Source: RGIG2094 sp045660065
Lineage (GTDB): Bacteria > Bacillota > Clostridia > RGIG6154
Reading direction: 5' to 3'
Assembly (NCBI GenBank): GCA_045660065.1
Contig: JAZRDC010000026.1
Span: 1 to 64,000 of the forward strand
DNA: 64,000 nucleotides
The translations under genes were made by a program, and so were the position numbers. Of the stretch, positions 48,555 to 58,526 are shown piece by piece; the first letter of the stretch is position 1, and each line of letters begins with the position of its first letter. Under the pieces are notes generated by a model, which saw only the letters and a list, made by a program, of their open reading frames with translations, made no database searches and had not been told where the DNA came from.

Positions 48555-51500
48555 CTAAAAAAATGTAATTTGCGCAGATTCCTGCATACCATCAAGGCAA
48601 CCTTCCTGTCGCAAAACCTCGATAGCTGTCTTATTTACTCCGCTTCTCATTCTTAAATCTTCAATTGAAGTAAACTCACCGTCTACCCTTGCTTCTGCAA
48701 TTGACTTGGCAGCATTTTCACCAAGCCCCGGCATAGCAGAAAGGGGTGGCAAAATTCTGTTTTCTTCGTCAAGCAAGAATTTTACCGCATCTGATTTATA
48801 CAAATCAATTTTAGTAAACTCAAAACCTCTTGAATACATTTCGTTGCAAACTTCCAGAATTGTAAGAACGGAAGAATCTTTAACGGAAAGTTTTTCATCG
48901 CTTGATTTTAATCTCTTGATTTCTTCACGGGTTCTTTCAATTCCTTTTGTCATAAGACTTGCATCAAAAAGGTCTGCACGAACTGTAAAATATGTCATAT
49001 AAAATGCCAGTGGCTGATGAACCTTAAACCAGGCAATTCTGAACGCCATCATTACATAAGCCGCAGCGTGGGCTTTAGGGAACATATACTTAATTTTAAG
49101 ACAAGACTCAATATACCAGTCAGGAACATTACTTTCTTTCATTTTAGGAACATATTCCTGATGCTGGGTAAATTTACCTTTACGGGTGAACTCCATAATC
49201 TGGAATGCGTCTTCAGCGTCCATACCCATATACATAAGATTTACCATAATATCGTCACGGGTACAGATTACTTCTTTTAATGTTGCGGTTCCTGCACGGA
49301 CCAAATCCTGAGCATTGTTAAGCCATACGTCTGTTCCGTGTGAAAGACCTGAAATTCGTATTAACTCGCCGAAGGTTGTAGGAAGCGTATCAAGAAGCAT
49401 CTGTTTTGTAAATCCTGTGCCGAATTCAGGAAGTCCGTTTGTGCCGATAACATCACAAAATTCTTCATCATATAATTCTTCTTTATATTTAAGTATTTTG
49501 TTGCTTGAGAAAAGGCTCATAACATCCTGATCGTCAAGAGGAATTTTCTGAACATCTACCCCTGTAATATCACCAAGCATACGAAGTACCGTAGGATCGT
49601 CGTGTCCTAATATATCAAACTTCAAAAGGGTACCTTTCATTTTGCTGTAATCGAAGTGGGTGGTTATAATATCAACATCTGTTTTATCGGCAGGTCTGTG
49701 AATAGGACAAAAATCGTAAATATCCATATCATCCGGCACAACAACCATACCGCCCGGGTGCTGACCTGTAGTTTTTCTTACACCTGCGCAACCTTTGGTA
49801 AGTCTGTCTTTTTCAGCATTTGTTGCAATAATATTGCGTTCTGCCAGATAGTTCATAACATAACCGTATGCAGTTTTATCTGCAAGAGTTGAAATTGTTC
49901 CTGCTTTGAACACATGGTCGCTTCCGAAAAAGTTTTCAAGGAACTTATGGGCTTTTGCCTGATATTCACCTGAAAAGTTAAGGTCTATATCAGGGTCTTT
50001 TTCGCCGTGAAAGCCTAAGAATGTTTCAAACGGGATATCAAATCCGTCTTTATTCATTTTTGTTCCGCACTCAGGACAATCTTTATCAGGCATATCAACG
50101 CCACAGGCGTATTTACCGTCCTGAATAAACTCGTTATGTTTACAGTTTGGACAAACATAGTGCGGGCAAAGTGAATTAACCTCTGTAATTTTCATTAAAA
50201 ATGCGATAAATGATGACCCAACTGAACCTCGGGAACCAACTAAGTAGCCATCTTCTAATGACTTCCACACAAGTTTCTGGGCAATAACATACATAACAGA
50301 AAAGCCGTTATTAATAATGGAGTTTAATTCTTTATCCATTCTGTCCAAAACGAACTGCGGGATATTTTCACCGTAAATTTCGTGTGCAGTTGCATAGGAA
50401 ATATTTCTAACATCGTCTTCCGCGCCGTCGATTTTCGGTGCATAAGTTTTCTTTGGAATTGGTTGCAGGTCAGGTTCAATCATATCTGCAATAAGGTTGG
50501 TATTCTTTACAACTGCGTTATATGCAGTTTCTTCGTCCAAATAATCAAACTCTTTAAGCATATCTGTTGTGTTTCTGAAATACAAAGGAGCCTGATTATC
50601 TGCGTCTTTATACTTTTGACCTGCCTGAATTATTGCTCTGAAAACTTTATCATCAGGATCAAGAAAATGCGCATCGCAAGTTGCAACATATGGCTTATCG
50701 AGTTCTTTTGCAAGGTCAATTATAATTTTATTAAACTCCTGAAGTTGCCCTACATTACTAACAGTTCCGTTATCTAACATAAATCTGTTATTTCCGATTG
50801 GCTGGACTTCTAAGTAATCATAAAATTCTGCAATTTTCAATAAGTCATCGTGGCTTTTACCATCAACTACCGCTGTAAAGAGTTCACCCGCTTCACAGGC
50901 AGAACCTACTATAAGCCCTTCACGGAACTCTGATAAAATTCTTCTTGGCACACGGGGTCGTTTGTAAAAATAGTTAAGGTGTGATTCTGAAATTATTTTA
51001 TATAAATTTTTCATACCTTCCTGATTTTTAACAAGAAGAATAACGTGATAAGTATTTGCTTTTGTATAATCTGCACGGGCAAACTGAGAGTTAATCTGTC
51101 CAATGTTGGTAACACCCATTTTCTGCAAAATATCTCTTGTTTTAAAGAAAATATATCCGCAGGTTCTTGCATCATCAAATGCTCTGTGGTGGCTACCCAT
51201 ATTTATATTAAAACTTTTTGCTATTGTATCTAACTTGAACTTTTTGAGGTCAGGAAGCAAGTTTTTGCAAAGTTCTAATGTATCAATTGATGTGTTTGAA
51301 AATGAAAGTCCTAATTTTTCACAATAATACTTAATAAACCCACAATCAAATTCCGCGTTGTGAGCAATAACAGGATAATCACCCGCAAATTTTAAAAATT
51401 CGGGCATAACAGTTTCCAAAGTCGGCATACCGCTTAACATATCATTTGTAATACCTGTCAAGTCGGTTGTAAAACTGCTGATTGAAAAGCCCGGGTCAAT

Positions 51501-52469
51501 CAACTGACTGTATGTATCTACAATCTGCCCTTTTTCGAATTTTACTGCACCGATTTCTATAATTGAACAAGTAAGAGGGCTAAGACCTGTTGTTTCAATA
51601 TCAAGTGCTATAAATGTATCGTCAAAAGTACAATCTTTATATCCTTTTACAATCTTTGTTTCATCATCAATCAAATAACATTCTGTACCATAAATAATTT
51701 TAATTCCGTTCTTTTTACCTGCGTCTAATGCATCAGGATATGCCTGAACAACACCGTGGTCTGTAATTGCAATGGCTTTGTGTCCCCATTGGGCAGCACG
51801 CTTAACTGCGGCTTCAACATCTACAACACTATCCATAGCACTCATTTTTGTGTGGAGATGCAATTCAACACGCTTCTCTTCTGCGTCATCAACCATTTTC
51901 GGTTCTTCAACAAGAGTTACAGCGTCTGCAAAAATGCCAACTTCATTATCATACTTGTCGTATGATGCTTCTCCCATAACACGCAGATATTTCCCCTCTT
52001 TGATTGAGGCGCAAATTTTTTCTGCCACAGGTTTTGTCATTATTAGTTTACAGGTTATAGAAGAAGTTTTATCTGTTACACCAAATTTAAAAAGAATTCT
52101 ACCTCTTTTTGTTTCTCTTTCGTCAGTTGAAATAACCTGACCTTCAATTGTAACTTTACCATAATACTGATCGATATTACTGATTTTTTCAATTTCCACA
52201 TCTTCAGTATTCAAAGGTTTGCCCAAAAGCACAGGATTTACTTTTTTCTTTTGTTCAACCACATTAAATGTAGCATCTACTTTATCTATTGGATAGATGC
52301 CCATAATTGCGTCTGTGAGTTCTGCTTTTTCCTGATCTGAAAGCGGATTTGGCACAGAAAAAGTAACCTGCATCGAATTCGTTGCAGGTTTAAGTTTTAT
52401 ATTTTCGACCTTTGTGGTAAGCATTACAGGAGTAACTACCACATCATTAAATAAATCTAAAAAATTCAT
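48555..52469 (-). CDS. polC: DNA polymerase III PolC-type (replicative polymerase)
   Basis: A 1304-residue PolC. Read in order: a short N-terminal part and OB fold; a PHP domain (VELHLHTKMSAMDS and AITDHGVV, about 202-270); an inserted 3'-5' exonuclease (FIALDIETTGLSPL, about 288 on); polymerase palm with DPDIDLNFSGEYQ; a zinc-binding insertion (CPHYVCPNC...CPECGTK); and a C-terminal helix-hairpin-helix. At 1304 it is about 130 residues shorter than the Bacillus enzyme (about 1437), the loss being N-terminal. PolC is the main polymerase of low-GC Gram-positives. It follows ispG by one base and starts with ATG 52469. Confidence 0.96.
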   Translation of the reverse strand: MNFLDLFNDVVVTPVMLTTKVENIKLKPATNSMQVTFSVPNPLSDQEKAELTDAIMGIYPIDKVDATFNVVEQKKKVNPVLLGKPLNTEDVEIEKISNIDQYYGKVTIEGQVISTDERETKRGRILFKFGVTDKTSSITCKLIMTKPVAEKICASIKEGKYLRVMGEASYDKYDNEVGIFADAVTLVEEPKMVDDAEEKRVELHLHTKMSAMDSVVDVEAAVKRAAQWGHKAIAITDHGVVQAYPDALDAGKKNGIKIIYGTECYLIDDETKIVKGYKDCTFDDTFIALDIETTGLSPLTCSIIEIGAVKFEKGQIVDTYSQLIDPGFSISSFTTDLTGITNDMLSGMPTLETVMPEFLKFAGDYPVIAHNAEFDCGFIKYYCEKLGLSFSNTSIDTLELCKNLLPDLKKFKLDTIAKSFNINMGSHHRAFDDARTCGYIFFKTRDILQKMGVTNIGQINSQFARADYTKANTYHVILLVKNQEGMKNLYKIISESHLNYFYKRPRVPRRILSEFREGLIVGSACEAGELFTAVVDGKSHDDLLKIAEFYDYLEVQPIGNNRFMLDNGTVSNVGQLQEFNKIIIDLAKELDKPYVATCDAHFLDPDDKVFRAIIQAGQKYKDADNQAPLYFRNTTDMLKEFDYLDEETAYNAVVKNTNLIADMIEPDLQPIPKKTYAPKIDGAEDDVRNISYATAHEIYGENIPQFVLDRMDKELNSIINNGFSVMYVIAQKLVWKSLEDGYLVGSRGSVGSSFIAFLMKITEVNSLCPHYVCPNCKHNEFIQDGKYACGVDMPDKDCPECGTKMNKDGFDIPFETFLGFHGEKDPDIDLNFSGEYQAKAHKFLENFFGSDHVFKAGTISTLADKTAYGYVMNYLAERNIIATNAEKDRLTKGCAGVRKTTGQHPGGMVVVPDDMDIYDFCPIHRPADKTDVDIITTHFDYSKMKGTLLKFDILGHDDPTVLRMLGDITGVDVQKIPLDDQDVMSLFSSNKILKYKEELYDEEFCDVIGTNGLPEFGTGFTKQMLLDTLPTTFGELIRISGLSHGTDVWLNNAQDLVRAGTATLKEVICTRDDIMVNLMYMGMDAEDAFQIMEFTRKGKFTQHQEYVPKMKESNVPDWYIESCLKIKYMFPKAHAAAYVMMAFRIAWFKVHQPLAFYMTYFTVRADLFDASLMTKGIERTREEIKRLKSSDEKLSVKDSSVLTILEVCNEMYSRGFEFTKIDLYKSDAVKFLLDEENRILPPLSAMPGLGENAAKSIAEARVDGEFTSIEDLRMRSGVNKTAIEVLRQEGCLDGMQESAQITFF

Positions 52470-52470
52470 T

Positions 52471-53514
52471 TTATGCTCCGTTAATTTCTTTCATAAGTTC
52501 ATCAAGAAGATTTTCAAAAGGAATTTTTCTTACCAATTCACCTTTTTTGAACAATATGCACTCATTAAGACCGCCCGCAACCCCGATATCTGCTTCTTTT
52601 GCTTCACCCGGTCCGTTCACCACGCATCCCATAACTGCAACTGTTAAATTTTTATTTATGTTTTTTGTCAAATCTTCTATCTTTTTTACTGTTTCGATTA
52701 AATTGTAATTGCATCTTCCGCAAGTTGGGCATGATACAATGTTTATTCCGCCATCTAATTTTCCGCAGGCTTTTAAAATCTCTTTTGCTGCATAAATTTC
52801 TTTTACAGGTTCTGCGGTAAGTGATACTCTCATTGTATCACCAATACCATCCAAAATAAGGCTGCCTAACCCCACTGATGATTTTACCAGCCCTGAATAT
52901 TCACTGCCTGCTTCGGTAACACCGATATGTAACGGGTATGAAACAAGTTCAGAAATTTTTCTGTATGCTTCAACAGTTGTAATAACGTTTGATGCTTTTA
53001 AAGAAAGCACAATATTTGAAAAATCACATTCTTCCAAAAGTTTTACTTCTTTCAAAGCACTTTCTACCAAAGCGTCCGCAGTAGGACTTTTATATTTTTC
53101 TAAAATCTCTTTGTCAACAGAGCCTGAATTTACACCAATTCTTATAGGAATGTTTTTTTCATTTGCCTTTTCGGCTAAAATTCTTACTCTGTTTCTGTCT
53201 CCGATATTTCCAGGATTTATTCTTATTTTATCAATTCCGCGCTCTATACATTCAAGAGCAATTTTGTAGTCAAAATGAATGTCTGCAACCAATGGAATTG
53301 AAATTTTTTCTTTGATTTTATCTATAAATTTTGCATCGTTGGCAGTTGGCACAGTAACACGAACAATATCACATCCTGCCTGTTGAAGGTCTATAATCTG
53401 ATTAATTGTTTTTTCAGTGTCAGAGGGCACAGTTGTGGTCATAGACTGAATTGCTACTCTGTTCCCCCCACCAATTACGATATTACCAATTTTAACTTCT
53501 GTGGTTTTTTTCAT
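52471..53514 (-). CDS. ispG: (E)-4-hydroxy-3-methylbut-2-enyl-diphosphate synthase IspG
   Basis: A 347-residue IspG (GcpE), the [4Fe-4S] enzyme of the MEP isoprenoid pathway. Cluster ligands lie in CPTCGRC and MGCVVNGPGEAKEAD; the N-terminal TIM barrel starts VKIGNIVIGGGNRVAIQSMTTT. GAGGTG precedes the ATG, with rseP twelve bases upstream. Confidence 0.96.
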   Translation of the reverse strand: MKKTTEVKIGNIVIGGGNRVAIQSMTTTVPSDTEKTINQIIDLQQAGCDIVRVTVPTANDAKFIDKIKEKISIPLVADIHFDYKIALECIERGIDKIRINPGNIGDRNRVRILAEKANEKNIPIRIGVNSGSVDKEILEKYKSPTADALVESALKEVKLLEECDFSNIVLSLKASNVITTVEAYRKISELVSYPLHIGVTEAGSEYSGLVKSSVGLGSLILDGIGDTMRVSLTAEPVKEIYAAKEILKACGKLDGGINIVSCPTCGRCNYNLIETVKKIEDLTKNINKNLTVAVMGCVVNGPGEAKEADIGVAGGLNECILFKKGELVRKIPFENLLDELMKEINGA

Positions 53515-53526
53515 AAAATCACCTCA

Positions 53527-54534
53527 TTAATTTCCAATAAGCCTGAAAACATCGTTAAATGTTACAAACACCATCAATACCAATAACGCTAAAAAGCCAA
53601 TTGCGTGCACAATTGCTTCGTACTTTTGCGGTACGGGTTTTCTGAAAATAAATTCAATTAAAACAAACAAAATTCTTCCGCCATCTAATGCAGGTAACGG
53701 CAAAAGGTTAAACAGACCGAGATTGACTGATATCAAAGCCAAAAGGTACAAAACATTCTTAAATCCGTTTTGTGCCGCCTTACCAATCTCACTTACAATT
53801 CCCACAGGACCTGATGTATCTTTTACAGATACTGCACCTGTAAACATATCACCGATGGTAAGCACAACAACTTTAGAAGTAAAAATTTCAAAATTATATG
53901 CGTATTTTAATGTTTCCCATACATTGTTTTTCACAATTACAGGAGTGTATCCGATATAATAATTTCCATTATCAGAATGAGGTGTGATATTTAAAACTAT
54001 CTTTTCATTTCCGCGTTTTACAGTTACATCAACATCTTTTCCACCGTTTCTGTATAGGAAAAATGAAATATCTGAGTCGATATTTATATTTGTGGAATTC
54101 AGTTTTATGATTTCGTCTCCTGCCTTTAATCCCTGATTATATGCAGGTGCATTTTCAAGCACGCTTCCAACATTTGTTGTTGCAATATTTTCGTTAGGGG
54201 CAAACAAAATCACCAGTGCAATAAAACCGAGAATTAAATTCATTATTGCACCCGCTGCAAGAATACTTATTCTTTGCAGAGGTTTTTTTGCAGAAAAAGA
54301 AACAGGTGAATCTACACTTTCATCTTCACCCGTAAGCTTACAATAACCGCCAATAGGGATAAGTCTGAGTGAATACAAGGTTTCTTTCCCCTGAAAGGAA
54401 AAAAGTTTTGGACCCATACCGATTGCAAACTCAGTTACCTCTACTTTATTTAATTTTGCCGCAATCAGGTGTCCTGCCTCGTGAACACCTATCAATAATC
54501 CGAATACAATTATTGCCGCAATTGCAGTTAACAA
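53527..54534 (-). CDS. rseP: RseP-type intramembrane site-2 metalloprotease
   Basis: A 335-residue RIP protease: zinc motif HEAGH at residues 18-22, a PDZ domain (about 110-180, VLENAPAYNQGLKAGDEIIKL) and the LPALDGG motif near the third helix. It cleaves membrane-bound regulators, such as anti-sigma factors, and signal-peptide remnants. In its usual slot between dxr and ispG. Confidence 0.94.
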   Translation of the reverse strand: MLTAIAAIIVFGLLIGVHEAGHLIAAKLNKVEVTEFAIGMGPKLFSFQGKETLYSLRLIPIGGYCKLTGEDESVDSPVSFSAKKPLQRISILAAGAIMNLILGFIALVILFAPNENIATTNVGSVLENAPAYNQGLKAGDEIIKLNSTNINIDSDISFFLYRNGGKDVDVTVKRGNEKIVLNITPHSDNGNYYIGYTPVIVKNNVWETLKYAYNFEIFTSKVVVLTIGDMFTGAVSVKDTSGPVGIVSEIGKAAQNGFKNVLYLLALISVNLGLFNLLPLPALDGGRILFVLIEFIFRKPVPQKYEAIVHAIGFLALLVLMVFVTFNDVFRLIGN

Positions 54535-54538
54535 TTAA

Positions 54539-55690
54539 TCACCTTCCAACAATATTTAAAATGGCATCGCGTGCCAATGCGTCAGCATCTAAAACATCTT
54601 TAAGAGTATAGTCGTAAATAGTATTATACCCATTCATTGCCTTTTCAATTATATCTGCAATATCTAAAAATCCGATTTTTCCTTCTAAAAATAATGCAAC
54701 CGCAGCCTCATTTGCTCCGTTTAAAAAGGCAGGCATAGTACCACCTTGTTTGATTGCATTGATTGCAAGTGGTAAACACTTGAAAGTTTCATAATCAGGC
54801 TTATCAAAAGTAAGTGCTTTAAGTGTTGAAAAATCGAGGGGGTCGTTATTTAAAACTTCTCTGTCAGGATAGTTAAGCGCTACACTAATTGGTGTTCTCA
54901 TATCAGGTTTGCCCATCTGAGCCATAACACTTCCGTCTGAAAATTCAACCATCGAATGAATTATACTCTGACGGTGAACAACGATATCTATTTTATCGAT
55001 ATCCACATCAAAAAGCCATTTTGCCTCAATAAATTCAAGGCCTTTATTCATAAGAGTTGCACTGTCAATTGTTATTTTACTTCCCATACTCCAGTTTGGA
55101 TGATTAAGGGCATCTTTAACAGTAACACTTTTTAATTCTTCAATATTTTTACCAAAGAAAGGTCCGCCTGATGCAGTTAAAATAATTCTTTTAATGCTTT
55201 TGTTATTTTCACCGTTTAAGCACTGAAAAATAGCACTGTGTTCACTGTCAACAGGCAAAAGTTTTACATTCTTTTTTCTGATTTTGTCTGTTACAAGGCT
55301 TCCTGCAGTTACCAAAGTTTCTTTGTTGGCAAGAGCAATGTCAATGCCATTATCAATAGCATCTAATGTTGGTAAAAGTCCTGCAATACCAACGATTGCA
55401 GACAAAGCAATGTCAGCGCCTGTGTGTGCTGCTACTTCTCTTACGCCATCTGAGCCGCACAAAATTTCGGTATCGCAATCACTTACCGCTGATTTTAAAT
55501 CATTATAAAGTGTTTCATCAAAAATTGCAGCCTTCTTTGGCTTATATTTTCTGATTTGCTCACTTAAAAGTTTTACATTTCTGTTTGCCGCAAGACCGCA
55601 AACTTCAAATTTATCGTTTTGTCTGTCTACTACATCCAAAGTTTGTGTTCCTATTGAACCGGTAGACCCTAAAACAGTGATTTTTTTCAT
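54539..55690 (-). CDS. dxr: 1-deoxy-D-xylulose-5-phosphate reductoisomerase
   Basis: A 383-residue DXR: NADPH-binding LGSTGSIGTQTLDV at about 5-18, VDSEHSAIFQ with the metal Glu, and NHPNWSMGSKITIDSATLMNKGLE as catalytic core. It makes MEP for isoprenoids. It precedes rseP and ispG and follows cdsA by ten bases. Confidence 0.97.
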   Translation of the reverse strand: MKKITVLGSTGSIGTQTLDVVDRQNDKFEVCGLAANRNVKLLSEQIRKYKPKKAAIFDETLYNDLKSAVSDCDTEILCGSDGVREVAAHTGADIALSAIVGIAGLLPTLDAIDNGIDIALANKETLVTAGSLVTDKIRKKNVKLLPVDSEHSAIFQCLNGENNKSIKRIILTASGGPFFGKNIEELKSVTVKDALNHPNWSMGSKITIDSATLMNKGLEFIEAKWLFDVDIDKIDIVVHRQSIIHSMVEFSDGSVMAQMGKPDMRTPISVALNYPDREVLNNDPLDFSTLKALTFDKPDYETFKCLPLAINAIKQGGTMPAFLNGANEAAVALFLEGKIGFLDIADIIEKAMNGYNTIYDYTLKDVLDADALARDAILNIVGR

Positions 55691-55700
55691 ATAAACTCCG

Positions 55701-56513
55701 TTATTTTACAATAAATACAGGTAAAACTGTTACAAAATAGTATACTAATGGTGCCATTAAAATAATACTGTCAAGTCTATCCATAACACCGCCGTGTCCT
55801 GGCAGAACATTTCCGTAATCTTTAACACCATACTGCCTTTTGATAATAGATGCAGTCAAATCTCCCAACTGTGAGAATAAGCCACTTAAAATGCCAAGGA
55901 TAGCAAGATTAAGATAGTTTACATCTAAGTTATTGATTTTACCTGCAACATAGCCAAAAACAAGCATAAGAAGAACTGTTCCCACTTCTCCGCCAACTGC
56001 ACCTTCGATTGTTTTTTTAGGGCTTACTTTCGGGCATAATTTATGCTTTCCGAACAACACACCTACAAAATAAGCGCAGGTGTCTGTTGCAAATGCACCT
56101 ATAAAAATTAAAAATACATATAAATTTCCAAGTTCAAGTTGTCTTGCAGAAACAATATGAAGCATAGACGCAGTTATGTAAACAAGTGAAAAAACACACA
56201 ATGAAACATCATTGAATTCAGTTTTTTCGTGATTAAATAGCATAAGTGCAAATAACAAAACAACATACACTGCAACAACTGCCGGTATAACACTATTTTG
56301 CTTTGCAAACACTATTCCTGCAAAAATCACAGAGAAAATTAAATTTGCACTTAAAAGAAGTGGCTTTTTACCAATACCTACAACTTTTAAAAATTCATAT
56401 TGTGCAACCAAAGCCAAAAGTGCAACAAATGCGCCTGTTACAACAACATTTGAAAACAGAATAACAAGCACCACGACAGCAATAGCCGCCCCTGTAATTA
56501 CCCTTTGAAGCAT
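55701..56513 (-). CDS. cdsA: Phosphatidate cytidylyltransferase
   Basis: A 270-residue membrane enzyme making CDP-diacylglycerol. About eight helices are seen, with the signature region ending LPGHGGVMDRLDS. ATG 56513 has CGGAGG upstream; a start at 56552 would overlap uppS. It begins one base after the uppS stop. Confidence 0.94.
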   Translation of the reverse strand: MLQRVITGAAIAVVVLVILFSNVVVTGAFVALLALVAQYEFLKVVGIGKKPLLLSANLIFSVIFAGIVFAKQNSVIPAVVAVYVVLLFALMLFNHEKTEFNDVSLCVFSLVYITASMLHIVSARQLELGNLYVFLIFIGAFATDTCAYFVGVLFGKHKLCPKVSPKKTIEGAVGGEVGTVLLMLVFGYVAGKINNLDVNYLNLAILGILSGLFSQLGDLTASIIKRQYGVKDYGNVLPGHGGVMDRLDSIILMAPLVYYFVTVLPVFIVK

Positions 56514-56514
56514 A

Positions 56515-57261
56515 CTATTCCTCCGTTTTTTCGCTTTCTTCCAAAAGACCACCGTATTTGCGTTTTCGTAATTGATAATCGCAAATCGCTTGCTCTAAAT
56601 CTTCTTCCATAAATTCAGGCCAGAGTTTTTCTGTAAACCAGAACTCTGAATATGATGACTGCCATATAAGGAAGTTGCTGAGTCTTAACTCCCCTGCAGT
56701 TCTGATAATCAAATCAGGGTCAGGAATATCAAAAGTGTATAATTCTTTTGAAAAAGCGTCTTCTGTAATATCATTAATATCAATAATTCCGTCTTTTACT
56801 TTCTGGGCAAATTTCTTTGTAGCAGAAATAATTTCATTACGTCCGCCGTATCCAAGTGCTATATTTACGCTAAGTCCTGTTTTTTTCTCAGTAACTTTTT
56901 CAACATAATTAATAGCCGCTTTAATCGCAGGATCAAAACTTGAAATATCGCCGATTACACGAATTCTGATTTCTGTTCCGCCGATATAACTTTCCCAGTT
57001 TTTCAAATAATTTGCCAAAAGAGACATAAGCCCCATAACCTCGGTTTTGGGGCGTTTCCAGTTTTCTGTTGAAAAAGCATAAACAGTAAGATTTTTAACT
57101 CCGATGCGTTCGCAGTATTCGGCAATTTTAACTAATCTTTCTGCTCCTGCTTTATGTCCGTTGGTTCGTGATAATCCCTGCATAGTGGCAAATCTTCCAT
57201 TGCCATCCATAATAATTCCTATGCTTTTGGGAATTCTCTCTAAATCAAACTTATACTTCAA
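56515..57261 (-). CDS. uppS: Undecaprenyl diphosphate synthase
   Basis: A 248-residue cis-prenyl transferase giving the C55 lipid carrier for peptidoglycan and glycans. It has IIMDGNGRFATMQGLSR with the catalytic Asp, TVYAFSTENWKRP and DLIIRTAGELRLSNFLIWQ. The usual Trp of NGRW is Phe here. No ATG is available; the TTG at 57261 (AAGGAAG upstream) gives a normal N-terminus, but TTG 57288 or 57297 cannot be excluded. The start lies inside the frr tail. Confidence 0.92.
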   Translation of the reverse strand: MKYKFDLERIPKSIGIIMDGNGRFATMQGLSRTNGHKAGAERLVKIAEYCERIGVKNLTVYAFSTENWKRPKTEVMGLMSLLANYLKNWESYIGGTEIRIRVIGDISSFDPAIKAAINYVEKVTEKKTGLSVNIALGYGGRNEIISATKKFAQKVKDGIIDINDITEDAFSKELYTFDIPDPDLIIRTAGELRLSNFLIWQSSYSEFWFTEKLWPEFMEEDLEQAICDYQLRKRKYGGLLEESEKTEE

Positions 57262-57805
57262 GAACTTCAGCTTCCTTCTTCTTGACAATTTCGTCAATCT
57301 CTTTTATTGCACCGTCTGTCATATCCTGAATATCTTTTTCAATGCCTTTTAAATCATCTTCTGTGATTTCTGATGCTTTCTGCTGTTTTTTGAACATTTC
57401 TAAAGCATCACGTCTGATAGAACGAATAGCAACTTTTGAATCTTCACCGATTTTCTTTACAGTTTTTACGATTTCTTTTCTTCTTTCTTCTGTAAGCGGT
57501 GGGAAGTTAAGTCTGATAACTTTACCATCGTTGTTAGGATTAATTCCCAAATCAGAAGCCATAATTGCTTTTTCGATTTCTTTTAAAATTGTTGCATCCC
57601 ATGGCTGGATAACGATTGATCTTGCTTCAGGAACTGAAACTGTACCAACCTGCTGAATTGGTGTAGGAACACCATAGTAGTCAACTGTGATTTTATCAAG
57701 TACTGATGGGTTTGCTCTGCCTGCTCTGATTGATGCGAGTTCACTTGCCAAAACGCTGATACTTTTATCCATTTTTGCTTTTACTTCTGTATACTGTGCT
57801 TTCAT
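57251..57805 (-). CDS. frr: Ribosome recycling factor
   Basis: A 184-residue RRF: the long helical bundle with SIRAGRANPSVLDKITVDYYGVPTPIQQVG, the classic hinge signature. It recycles ribosomes with EF-G. It follows pyrH by twelve bases; its last bases overlap the uppS start. Confidence 0.97.
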   Translation of the reverse strand: MKAQYTEVKAKMDKSISVLASELASIRAGRANPSVLDKITVDYYGVPTPIQQVGTVSVPEARSIVIQPWDATILKEIEKAIMASDLGINPNNDGKVIRLNFPPLTEERRKEIVKTVKKIGEDSKVAIRSIRRDALEMFKKQQKASEITEDDLKGIEKDIQDMTDGAIKEIDEIVKKKEAEVLEV

Positions 57806-57817
57806 ATATATTCTCCT

Positions 57818-58522
57818 TTATTCTTTATTATTAACAATTGTACCGATTTTTTCACCCTTGACTGCTCTGATGATATTTTCAGGCTGGTCAAGACCAAATA
57901 CTAAAATCGGAATATCATTATCCATACAAAGTGATGTTGCAGTAGAATCCATAACACCGAGTCTTGAATTTAAAATATTTATGTAACTCAAATGGTCAAA
58001 TCTAACTGCTTCAGGGTTAATATTAGGGTCGCTGTCATAAACTGCATCAACTTTTTTAGCAAGAAGTATGATGTCAGCATTGATTTCTGCTGCACGAAGA
58101 GCAGCCGCTGTATCAGTTGAGAAGAACGGACAACCTGAACCACAAGCAAAAATAACAACTCTGCTGTTTTCAAGATGTTTTACTGCCTTTCCTCTGATAT
58201 AAGGTTCTGCAATCTGACGCATTTCAATTGCAGTCTGTACTCTTGTGGGAACACCTTTATGTTCCAATGAATCAGCCAAAGCCAAAGCATTGATAACTGT
58301 TGCAAGCATACCCATATGGTCAGCACGGGTTCTTTCCATATTTTCCCCGTCTCTGCCTCTCCAGAAGTTTCCGCCGCCAACAACGATAGCAACTTCAACA
58401 CCCATTTCAACACATTCTTTGATTTTGTCACAAATATCGCTGATTGTTTCGTGGTTAAGGCCGAATTTGTTATCTCCAGCCAAAGCTTCTCCGCTTACTT
58501 TCAGCAACACTCTTTTGTACAT
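57818..58522 (-). CDS. pyrH: UMP kinase
   Basis: A 234-residue bacterial UMP kinase: KRVLLKVSGEALAG, VAIVVGGGNFWRG and RADHMGMLATVINALAL. It phosphorylates UMP to UDP. ATG 58522 has GGTGAG upstream and gives the family length; starts at 58549 and 58594 are weaker. Here pyrH-frr follows dusB rather than rpsB-tsf. Confidence 0.96.
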   Translation of the reverse strand: MYKRVLLKVSGEALAGDNKFGLNHETISDICDKIKECVEMGVEVAIVVGGGNFWRGRDGENMERTRADHMGMLATVINALALADSLEHKGVPTRVQTAIEMRQIAEPYIRGKAVKHLENSRVVIFACGSGCPFFSTDTAAALRAAEINADIILLAKKVDAVYDSDPNINPEAVRFDHLSYINILNSRLGVMDSTATSLCMDNDIPILVFGLDQPENIIRAVKGEKIGTIVNNKE

Positions 58523-58526
58523 TGCT

